Positions 1 through 6,303 of a stretch of DNA of 12,498 bases are shown here, one piece after another. Numbering within the stretch: position 1 is the first letter of the stretch; every line of letters starts with the position of its first letter. Origin of the DNA: Spirochaetia bacterium UBA5368 (GTDB taxonomy: Bacteria; Spirochaetota; UBA4802; UBA5368); NCBI GenBank assembly GCA_002407865.1, contig DHPI01000074.1, positions 7,609 to 20,106 on the forward strand. Reading direction: 5' to 3'. The notes below the pieces were generated by a model. That model was not told the origin of the DNA and did not search any database. It saw nothing but the letters and a program-made list of their open reading frames with translations. The translations under genes and the position numbers were made by a program.

Positions 1-1046
1 ATATCCCTCAATCCTGTTTGCCGTTCTACTGCCGCGGCATTGACAAAGAGCTGGGATTTAAATATTGCGTGATTGAAAAGGTGAAATACCGCGCCGGCAA
101 TTCCCAGCGCCGTTCCTGTGCCAAGGGAGAGTATGATATAGCCCACCTGGCTTATGCTCGAGTAGGCGAGCATGCGTTTAAAATCACGCTGTGCAAGCGC
201 CGTGAAGGCCCCGACGACTATCGAAAGGGCGCCGACGAAAAGCAGCAGCGATTTTACCGTCGGCGTATAGCCGAATACGGACCCCGATAGCCGTGCTATC
301 GTATAGATTCCCGTTGTCTTTGTAATAATGCCGGCGAGCAGAACCGAGACGGCCCCGGGGGCGGAGGAGTACGCGTCGGGCAACCATCCGTGAAACGGAA
401 CGAGCCCTCCCTTGATAAAAAGTCCGCACATAAAAACGCATACCGCGACGATAATCAATGTGCTGTCGGGCGATGCCGCGATCGATGTGCGCACGGACTG
501 AAAGGAAGTATCTCCCGCGATAAAAAACATGAATGCAAGCGACGAAAGCATCAGCACCGTCGCTGTAACAGAAAGAATAAAGTATTTAAACGAACCGCCG
601 AGGGCCGCAATATCTTTTTCAATTGCGATAAGAATAAATGAGGAAAGCGCGGTGATTTCAAGAAAGACATACATTGTAAAGATATCGGTAACAATGACGA
701 TACCGTTCATTCCCGTAAGCGCGAGCAGAAGAAGATTGATAAAATTAAAACGCATAGTCTCATTTTTGATAGAGTATCCGCCCACCAGTAATGACGTAAA
801 CGCGACGATCGCGATAGATAGCAATAACACCAGGCTGAGGCTGTCCATCTGTGACGAAATTTTTAATATGCCGTCAATACGGTGCGCGCCGCTCCAGAAA
901 GAGACGGGGAGAAAAATTACCATGCCAGCCTGAACGAGCGCCAGCACAAGCGCCGCCGGGAAGGCGATTTTGTTCATAAGATTTTTGAGCGGCAGATTCA
1001 GCAGTATAATTGCGGCAAACGGCGCCAGTATAACGAGAGAAGGCAC
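1..1046 (-). CDS. Antiporter-like proton-translocating subunit (NuoN/MrpD-like), 3' end outside window
   Basis: The reading frame is open from a GTG at 1046 to the window edge and gives 348 residues of a protein that is normally about 480-500 long, so the C-terminal third is missing. It is a polytopic inner-membrane protein of the family that moves protons or Na+ in Mrp antiporters and complex I. Visible hallmarks are the TM5 glutamate in VFLEITALSSF (E130), the TM7 lysine in FIKGGLVPFHGWLPDAYSSAP-like sequence (K212, H219), the TM8 lysine K243, the DFKRMLAYSSISQVGY loop (287-303) and H322/H326. The GTG start is chosen because a perfect AGGAGG lies 8 bases before it and no ATG is near. It follows the preceding gene by 23 bases, so it is in the same operon. 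NuoN, MrpD and hydrogenase-4-type subunits cannot be told apart from this fragment. Confidence 0.93.
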   Translation of the reverse strand, partial: MPSLVILAPFAAIILLNLPLKNLMNKIAFPAALVLALVQAGMVIFLPVSFWSGAHRIDGILKISSQMDSLSLVLLLSIAIVAFTSLLVGGYSIKNETMRFNFINLLLLALTGMNGIVIVTDIFTMYVFLEITALSSFILIAIEKDIAALGGSFKYFILSVTATVLMLSSLAFMFFIAGDTSFQSVRTSIAASPDSTLIIVAVCVFMCGLFIKGGLVPFHGWLPDAYSSAPGAVSVLLAGIITKTTGIYTIARLSGSVFGYTPTVKSLLLFVGALSIVVGAFTALAQRDFKRMLAYSSISQVGYIILSLGTGTALGIAGAVFHLFNHAIFKSQLFVNAAAVERQTGLRD

Positions 1047-1054
1047 GTTAATTC

Positions 1055-1060
1055 CCTCCT
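1055..1060 (-). promoter_or_regulatory. Strong ribosome binding site fixing a GTG start
   Basis: The minus strand reads AGGAGG, a perfect anti-Shine-Dalgarno match, with 8 bases to the GTG at 1046-1044. It lies in the short gap between the stop of the NuoL-like gene (1072-1070) and the next gene, and it supports the non-ATG start. Confidence 0.8.
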
Positions 1061-1069
1061 GTTCCCATT

Positions 1070-2908
1070 CTATATTCGTTTTAACGTTACGGCAATGACA
1101 ATTATCACGCCGGCAAGCGCCCACGCAATGTATGCGGGATAGCCGTCACTGTGGAGCTTTCGCATGGCAGTGCTTGCCGCATACGTAACCTTAACCGTAA
1201 ATGATGAATAAATCCAATCAATGCCTCTGTCTATCCACCATGCGACGCGGGATATTCCATTGACGAGGACCAGGCCGATGTTGTACGGATCGAAATAACG
1301 CTTTTCGGCCATATTATAGATATTTGAAATGACTGGCGCATAATGGATGTGATCAACAGCGCCGATCCCTTTCCCCGTACGTGAAATGCCATACCAGTGG
1401 TTTGCCAGCGCCGCAATGATCACTGTGACGGTAATTGCTACAAGCATAGTGCTTGTCGGCCAGCCGGCGAAGCTGTGGCCATCAATTTTTCCGCCGAGCA
1501 CGGGCTGAATGAAGTTATTGAGGGGAAGCGCATTGTAAACGCCGAAAAAAACGCATCCTGATGCGATAACGATCATGGGAATGAGCATGAATGCGGGCGC
1601 TTCTTTCACTGTCTCTTTTATGGCGCCTGAGGCTTTTCCCAGGAACGCCGAATGCCCCAGTTTGAGAAACGAAGCGGCGGTAAAGAATGATCCAAGAATG
1701 GCAGCCGCGTAAAAAATCCATCCGCGCTCAAGGGCGCCGTCGTATACAAGCTCTTTTGAGAAAAATCCGTTGAATGGCGGAACGCCGGAGATTGCCGCCG
1801 CCGCGATGATGAAGCAAATAAAGGTAACCGGCATCTTTCTGCCGATGCCGCCAAGTTTTTCAAGATCTGTCGTTCCTGTCTGCCGCTCGACGGCGCCGCC
1901 GGTAAGAAAGAGACAGCTTTTGTACATAGCGTGGTTTATCATATGGAAAAGGCCGCCGACGATACCTGCGGGAACGGCGGTGCCGATACCGAGGATCATG
2001 TAGCCGACCTGACTGATCGCGTGATACGAAAGGAGCCGCTTGTAATCCTTCTGGATGAGCGCCATCATGACGGCGAGGAGGATAGTAATTGCGCCGATGA
2101 TCATGAGCATAAGGCTTACCCACGAACCGGCGGTAAGCTCGAACATGTCAAGCGAAATACGCGCAAGGAAGTATATGCCGAGCAGCTTTTCGAGAGCGGC
2201 CGGAAGAAACGCCATGAATGGCAGCGGGGCGTCAACGGCCGCGTCAGGGATCCAGCTGTGGAATGGCATCGAACCGGCCTTCGAAATCGCGCCTATCATA
2301 AGAAATGTAAACGCAACGGCGCCCGCGGCATCCAGCGGCAGATGAATCTGCGAGATTGTCAGCGTTCCCGCGCGAAACGCGGTAAGGCCAATGCCGAACA
2401 TCATGCAAAGGTCGGTGATTCCTACAATAACGAATGCTTTTACCGCGCTTTTAAACGATGAAGGGCCGCCGATAAAGATAAGTCCGAAAAGCGTTATGAG
2501 TAAGCCTTCCCAGAAAAACAGGAGCGCAATGAGGTTGTCGGCAAGTACGGCGCCGTTTACCATCGCGAGGGATAGAAGCGTATACGCATAATACTGGCTG
2601 AGGCTTTGCCTTGTGCGCATAAACGCAACGGAATATAATACGATAAGGAAGCCGAATCCCGCGACGGCGGCAAGAATAAAAGCGCTGAATTGATACAGAC
2701 GCAGGGAAAACTCAATACCAGAGCCGAACCACTGCGCCGCATAGCTCATCTGCATAGGATAGAGATATACAGCAAGCACGAGATTAACAAGCGTAATGCC
2801 GACGGCGATCAATTCCTTCAGACTGCCGAAACGCTTACTTAGTAACACCATTAATAATCCGGCAATGGCGGGAAGGAGAACCGGAAAAAGTAGAATTTGT
2901 TCTGTCAT
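1070..2908 (-). CDS. NuoL-like proton-translocating membrane subunit (complex I subunit 5 family)
   Basis: This 612-residue polytopic membrane protein belongs to the NuoL/MrpA/ND5 antiporter-like family, which translocates H+ or Na+ as part of a membrane complex. Seen in the sequence: TM5 glutamate in FFWEGLLITLFG (E134), TM7 lysine in AISKAGSMPFHSWIPDA (K210, H217), TM8 lysine in LPAALEKLLGIYF (K241), the DYKRLLSYHAISQVGYM loop (288-303), H322/H326 in FHMINHAMYK, and the TM12-type lysine in GVPPFNGFFSK (K385). After the 14-helix core there is an extension of about 100 residues with IYNMAEKRYFDPYNIG and WWIDRGIDWIY, ending in a last hydrophobic helix. This resembles the C-terminal part of NuoL-type proteins. 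The start overlaps the stop of the upstream gene as ATGA (2908-2905), which suggests translational coupling. Family membership is certain; the host complex (Mrp, complex I-like, hydrogenase-like) is not. Confidence 0.95.
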   Translation of the reverse strand: MTEQILLFPVLLPAIAGLLMVLLSKRFGSLKELIAVGITLVNLVLAVYLYPMQMSYAAQWFGSGIEFSLRLYQFSAFILAAVAGFGFLIVLYSVAFMRTRQSLSQYYAYTLLSLAMVNGAVLADNLIALLFFWEGLLITLFGLIFIGGPSSFKSAVKAFVIVGITDLCMMFGIGLTAFRAGTLTISQIHLPLDAAGAVAFTFLMIGAISKAGSMPFHSWIPDAAVDAPLPFMAFLPAALEKLLGIYFLARISLDMFELTAGSWVSLMLMIIGAITILLAVMMALIQKDYKRLLSYHAISQVGYMILGIGTAVPAGIVGGLFHMINHAMYKSCLFLTGGAVERQTGTTDLEKLGGIGRKMPVTFICFIIAAAAISGVPPFNGFFSKELVYDGALERGWIFYAAAILGSFFTAASFLKLGHSAFLGKASGAIKETVKEAPAFMLIPMIVIASGCVFFGVYNALPLNNFIQPVLGGKIDGHSFAGWPTSTMLVAITVTVIIAALANHWYGISRTGKGIGAVDHIHYAPVISNIYNMAEKRYFDPYNIGLVLVNGISRVAWWIDRGIDWIYSSFTVKVTYAASTAMRKLHSDGYPAYIAWALAGVIIVIAVTLKRI

Positions 2909-4347
2909 TGCACCATCCCCAGCATTTGATTAACGGCGAGACGTACGAATTCAGAGGGATAATAAATCAGGATACCGCTTATCACGGAGAGCCCCGCAAG
3001 AATGACGATTGATGTTATCATGACCGGAGAACCCTCCTTCGCGTCGGCTGTTTTCATCTCGCCCATAAAAATCAATGTAAAAAGCCTGAAAAGATATATA
3101 ATGGTAAGAAACGCGCCAACGATAAAAACGAAAGCTATTGCGGATTGGCCCCCGTTTATCGCGCCCGCGATGACCATGTATTTGCTGAAAAATCCGCCGA
3201 ACGGCGGTATGCCCATTACAGAGAATGCGCAGAACAGAAATGTTATCGCTGTAATCGGCATGGTTTTGATGAGGCCGCCGAGTTTCGTAATATCCTTCAC
3301 ATTGGTATTCTGTTCGATGATGCCGGCGCAGAGAAAGAGCCCACCTTTCGCGAGGCCATGCATAAGGATGTACAGCATCGCACCCATGATGCACATTTCA
3401 TTATTAATGGCGAATCCAAGGAAGATGAATCCGATCTGGCTGACGGTGGAATACGCAATGATGCGCTTCATGTCGGTTTCGATCATCGCCGCTCCGGCAG
3501 CGACAAGGGCGCTGATTGCCGCGATAACCGGAACGATTGTCTGCCACACCGGATCGATGGTGAACGTATCGATAAAAAGCCTTGCATACACATAGACGCC
3601 TATTTTTACTAATACGGCGGCATGGAGCAGCGCGGTGACGGGCGACGGCGCAACGCCGGCGTCGGGCAGCCATGTGTGCAGCGGCAGCGTGGCGGATTTT
3701 GAAAAAATACCGAAAAGGATGAGCAGCACCAGCGTGTTGGATATCGGATTGTTTTTCGACGCTACGCGTATTGTGTCCATGTCAAACGATCCCGTCTGCG
3801 CATAGATGCCGATAAACCCGATCAGCATGACAAGCGCTCCGAAGACTGTTACGAGAAACGCCTTATTCGCCCGGATGACGATTTCCCTTTCGCGGTAAAA
3901 ACCGATAAGCCGCCAGCAGGCTATCGCGGTAACCTCCCAGAAAAGATAGAGAAAAATGAGATTGGCTGAATATACAATTCCCATCATGGACCCGATAAAG
4001 AGCACGACCATGAGATAATATTCACCCTGGTTTTCATAGTGGCTGATATAGCCGAAAGAATACAAAACGATGATGCAGCCTATGAACGATGAAACGATTG
4101 CCATAAAGACTGCAAGCATGTCGGCTTGTAGTACAAAATTAAAACCGAGCGGAAACTGCCATGCGAAGGTGAACGTAGAGCCGTGTATCACATCGGGGAT
4201 CAGCAGTGATGATAATATTGTCGACGCAAGAACGAACGACAGCGCCGTGTAATTTCGTAATGGTTTCGACATCAGTCCGAGAAGGGGAAGGATGAAGGCC
4301 CCCGCGAAGGGTAGAAAGACTATACACAGCAATAATTCTTTTTCCAT
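2905..4347 (-). CDS. Antiporter-like proton-translocating subunit (NuoM/MrpA-MrpD-like), first gene of operon
   Basis: This 480-residue polytopic membrane protein is the promoter-proximal gene of the minus-strand operon. It is a full-length member of the proton-conducting transporter family. Visible motifs: TM5 glutamate in YLFWEVTAIACWRLIGF (E138), TM7 lysine and histidine in FSKSATLPLHTWLPDAG (K217, H224), TM8 HAAVLVKIGVYVYAR (H242, K248), the DMKRIIAYSTVSQIGFIFLG loop (292-311), H330 and K334 in the helix after it, and GIPPFGGFFSKY (K389). The length matches NuoM/MrpD rather than the very long fused MrpA. The ATG at 4347 has a GGAGAG about 10 bases upstream. Its stop overlaps the ATG of the next gene. 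It could work in an Mrp-type Na+/H+ antiporter, a complex I-like or an energy-converting hydrogenase-related complex. The window does not decide. Confidence 0.95.
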   Translation of the reverse strand: MEKELLLCIVFLPFAGAFILPLLGLMSKPLRNYTALSFVLASTILSSLLIPDVIHGSTFTFAWQFPLGFNFVLQADMLAVFMAIVSSFIGCIIVLYSFGYISHYENQGEYYLMVVLFIGSMMGIVYSANLIFLYLFWEVTAIACWRLIGFYREREIVIRANKAFLVTVFGALVMLIGFIGIYAQTGSFDMDTIRVASKNNPISNTLVLLILFGIFSKSATLPLHTWLPDAGVAPSPVTALLHAAVLVKIGVYVYARLFIDTFTIDPVWQTIVPVIAAISALVAAGAAMIETDMKRIIAYSTVSQIGFIFLGFAINNEMCIMGAMLYILMHGLAKGGLFLCAGIIEQNTNVKDITKLGGLIKTMPITAITFLFCAFSVMGIPPFGGFFSKYMVIAGAINGGQSAIAFVFIVGAFLTIIYLFRLFTLIFMGEMKTADAKEGSPVMITSIVILAGLSVISGILIYYPSEFVRLAVNQMLGMVQ

Positions 4348-4489
4348 ATCTCAGCGTCTCTCCAAAAAGGTCATGCGGAACATATCATACGCGATACTTT
4401 CCCGATGAAGCGGAAAACTTGAGTTACGGCTTTATTGCGATACATGGATCTCACAAAAAAATTACAAACGATATCCGATGTTCGATAGT

Positions 4490-4495
4490 ATTATA
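4490..4495 (-). promoter_or_regulatory. Candidate -10 box for the antiporter-like operon
   Basis: The minus strand reads TATAAT, a perfect sigma-70 type -10 hexamer, about 140 bases before the ATG at 4347. No good -35 hexamer is seen at the usual distance upstream (only an AGAATA-like sequence), so this is a weak candidate and may be chance in AT-rich DNA. Confidence 0.25.
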
Positions 4496-4551
4496 GAGAA
4501 TTATATGATACATATTCTTCAGCATTTCATTTGCAGGCGCACCATAACGCG

Positions 4552-4581
4552 CCACAGGGCCATCGCGTGATAGCCCTGTGG
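4552..4581. repeat. Perfect 9-bp inverted repeat (hairpin) CCACAGGGC / GCCCTGTGG
   Basis: Arms 4552-4560 and 4573-4581 are perfectly complementary. The 12-base spacer can pair further (ATC with GAT around a GCGT tetraloop, after one mismatch). A second short inverted pair (GGCGC 4536-4540 with GCGCC 4549-4553) overlaps the left arm and could form an alternative structure. There is no T-run on either side, so it is not a typical terminator. An operator, a leader RNA hairpin or a remnant of a small palindromic repeat are possible. Only the symmetry is seen directly. Confidence 0.7.
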
Positions 4582-4720
4582 TAATTATAGGCAGCATTAC
4601 AATATAATTTCAACTTTGACTTACGTTTGACACTGTTTACAGGTATGACAAAATAAATAAACAACTTTTTTAATAATTATCAAAAAAACTATACAATTGA
4701 CTGATTTAATATAACATAAT

Positions 4721-4765
4721 CACATATTGTTATATAGACACATGTAATATATATAACAATATGTG
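4721..4765. repeat. Perfect 16-bp AT-rich inverted repeat
   Basis: The left arm CACATATTGTTATATA (4721-4736) and the right arm TATATAACAATATGTG (4750-4765) are exact reverse complements, separated by 13 bases that include the palindrome ACATGT. Such a long perfect match is unlikely by chance even in AT-rich DNA. No T-run follows a GC-rich stem, so a rho-independent terminator is not indicated. A dyad operator for a dimeric or tetrameric regulator of the divergent genes, or a small palindromic element, are the likely readings. Confidence 0.75.
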
Positions 4766-4999
4766 CAAAAAGGTTTGTCGCAGAGACGGAGCGGGTGAAA
4801 TCAATTTGCGTACGTGAAGCAAAATGTAAAACAAGGCTACCCTCCGCCGCATGGTCGTGATATGTGAATTTAAACCGCCATCCAATTCTTATTGACTTTT
4901 TGAAACTTATTTTGTACATATCCATCCTGATTACTCCGTACAATCGCATCAGGTTTTTTCATTTGATATCATCATCCTGCCGATGCCGGTGTATACAAT

Positions 5000-5016
5000 C
5001 AGCCGCTATACGGCTG
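5000..5016. promoter_or_regulatory. Small inverted repeat CAGCCG-ctata-CGGCTG before the lipid kinase gene
   Basis: A perfect 6-bp dyad with a 5-base centre lies 46 bases upstream of the chosen start at 5063. Its position suits an operator or a leader hairpin. Its short length means that chance cannot be excluded. Confidence 0.3.
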
Positions 5017-5062
5017 TCATCGCGTTGAGATGAAATTATATGCGGGAAAGGCAGGCGCGCCA

Positions 5063-5989
5063 ATGAAGAGATATCTGCTGATTGTAAATCCAATCGCCGG
5101 ATGGGGAAGGGCAAAGCAATCGGTGCCCCAGATAACGCGGATTCTGAAAAGCAACAATATTGATTTTAACATAATGTACAGCGAACGCCCGTGGCATGCG
5201 GCCGAGCTTGCGCGCGAGGCCGTGGCGCAGGGATACTCGGTTGTCGTTGGAGTCGGCGGCGACGGGACATCAAATGAAATCCTCAACGGCCTGATGCGTG
5301 CGAAAGAAAAATACGGAAAAACGTGCGCAATGGGGCTTCTATGCGAAGGACGGGGCAATGATTTCGCCTATGGCATGAATGTGCCGTCTGATCTTGAAGA
5401 AGGGTGCCGCGCACTTATTGAAGACAGGCGGAAGAAAATTGATGTCGGCAGGGTCGTCGGCGGGGATTATCCCGATGGGAGATATTTCGGAAACGGAATC
5501 GGCATCGGTTTCGACGCTGTTGTGGGGTTTGAGGCAGCGAAGATGAAATGGGTGCGCGGCTTTATGGCGTATTTTATTGGGGCGATGAAAACGATTTTTC
5601 TGTATTATAATCCGCCGCTGGTGCGGATGGAATACAATAGCGCTGCGCATATGGAGTATGCCCTCCAGATTTCAATCATGAACGGCCGGCGCATGGGCGG
5701 CGGTTTTTTCATGGCACCGAACGCGATTACAGATGACGGATTATTTGACCTCTGCATTGCGAAAAAAATGAAGCGTCATAAATTCTTCGGTACTATCGCC
5801 CATTTTATAAAAGGCACGCAGGCGTCCCTGCAGGATATCATCATTACCGGGAGAACAGGCCGAATAGCAATCAGCGCAATAGAGGGGGCTCTGCCGGTGC
5901 ACGCAGACGGGGAGACGATATGCATCGGCGGTAACCGGATAGACGCTGAAATTCTTTCATCACAACTGGAAATAATTTACGCACCGTAA
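5063..5989 (+). CDS. Diacylglycerol kinase family lipid kinase
   Basis: The 308-residue product matches the bacterial DgkB/YegS/sphingosine-kinase-like family, soluble or membrane-associated enzymes that phosphorylate a lipid hydroxyl with ATP. Motifs in order: N-terminal strand and NPIAG (9-13), the nucleotide-binding GVGGDGTSNEILNG (63-76) with GGDGT, EGRGNDFAYGM (95-105), IDVGR (126-130), GNGIGIGFDA (143-152), GGGFFMAPNAITDDGLFDL (212-230) and HADGE (280-284), whose acidic residues belong to the catalytic/metal region in this family. The length is normal. An in-frame ATG at 5030 would add 11 residues, but it has no ribosome site. The ATG at 5063 has GGCAGG about 7 bases upstream and starts directly at the conserved KRYLLIVNP strand, so it is preferred. 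It stands alone, divergent from the antiporter operon. The lipid substrate (diacylglycerol or another) cannot be read from the sequence. Confidence 0.93.
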   Translation: MKRYLLIVNPIAGWGRAKQSVPQITRILKSNNIDFNIMYSERPWHAAELAREAVAQGYSVVVGVGGDGTSNEILNGLMRAKEKYGKTCAMGLLCEGRGNDFAYGMNVPSDLEEGCRALIEDRRKKIDVGRVVGGDYPDGRYFGNGIGIGFDAVVGFEAAKMKWVRGFMAYFIGAMKTIFLYYNPPLVRMEYNSAAHMEYALQISIMNGRRMGGGFFMAPNAITDDGLFDLCIAKKMKRHKFFGTIAHFIKGTQASLQDIIITGRTGRIAISAIEGALPVHADGETICIGGNRIDAEILSSQLEIIYAP

Positions 5990-6054
5990 TACATTCAGAT
6001 GACGCCGTGGCAAATCCTCCGCGATAATTTGCTAAAATGTTATTGATTTATTGT

Positions 6055-6086
6055 GCATCGTCGCCATACACAGAAGGCGAAGATGC
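6055..6086. repeat. Stem-loop in spacer after the lipid kinase gene
   Basis: GCATC-g-TCGCC (6055-6065) pairs with GGCGA-a-GATGC (6076-6086) around a 10-base loop: ten base pairs with one central mismatch. It begins 66 bases after the kinase stop. Right behind it a second imperfect fold is possible (CCGCG 6090-6094 with CGCGG 6103-6107). No T-run follows, so it is not a classical terminator. It could be a leader structure for the permease unit or a small palindromic repeat. Confidence 0.5.
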
Positions 6087-6138
6087 GTTCCGCGAGCCAT
6101 TGCGCGGGGCAGCGCATTAACGGAAAATGGGGGATGTC

Positions 6139-6273
6139 ATGAACAGGCGTAAAGCGTATAGTGTCGATACGCGTTTTCAATATAAAATCATATTTTCCGC
6201 TACTGAAGAATTATACGAGAATTTCTCACACCGGATTGAACGCATTAAATCGGGTCAACGTACGATACAATAG
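6139..6273 (+). CDS. Small 44-residue ORF upstream of the permease, possible leader peptide or gene remnant
   Basis: An ATG at 6139 with GGGGA just 4 bases upstream opens a 44-residue frame rich in basic and aromatic residues (starts MNRRKAYSVDTRFQYKII), ending in TAG at 6271-6273. It lies in the same frame as the permease, whose ATG is only 30 bases further on, with no other start codon between. I recognise no family with certainty. The N-terminus loosely resembles the start of membrane-bound signalling proteins of the RRK-x-FQ-K type, and the FSHRIE stretch a pre-HAMP region, but the transmembrane part between is missing, so a deletion remnant is conceivable. Alternatively it is a translated leader coupled to the permease, or simply an unused frame. 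Confidence 0.35.
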   Translation: MNRRKAYSVDTRFQYKIIFSATEELYENFSHRIERIKSGQRTIQ

Positions 6274-6303
6274 GGGTTCATACCGCGCACCCGGATAACG
6301 TCA

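Larger units (their letters stand above)
4348..5062. other. Divergent intergenic region, AT-rich, no convincing gene
   Basis: About 700 bases separate the start of the minus-strand antiporter-like operon from the plus-strand lipid kinase gene. The stretch 4430-4770 is visibly richer in A and T than the flanking genes. It contains the inverted repeats annotated separately and a TATAAT box. The only longer frame (4949-4689, minus) lacks a ribosome site and family-like features, and the IR at 4721-4765 lies inside it. The region most likely carries the promoters and control sites for both divergent units. Confidence 0.7.

Noticed and set aside
1931..2461. 176-residue plus-strand frame opposite the NuoL-like gene
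   Set aside because: It is rich in charged residues and lies wholly antisense to a clearly conserved membrane protein gene. It is a shadow of that gene's codon pattern.
4620..4660. TTGACA at about 4627 as a -35 box for the lipid kinase
   Set aside because: The sequence 17 bases later (AAAATA) is a poor -10 box and the site would be about 400 bases before the gene.
4689..4949. 86-residue minus-strand frame in the divergent spacer
   Set aside because: No ribosome site before the ATG, no recognisable motif, and its C-terminal part is made by the AT-rich inverted repeat. Most likely a chance frame.
5030..5062. Upstream ATG adding 11 residues to the lipid kinase
   Set aside because: No Shine-Dalgarno sequence in front of it, and the extra residues precede the conserved first strand. 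The ATG at 5063 has a better signal.
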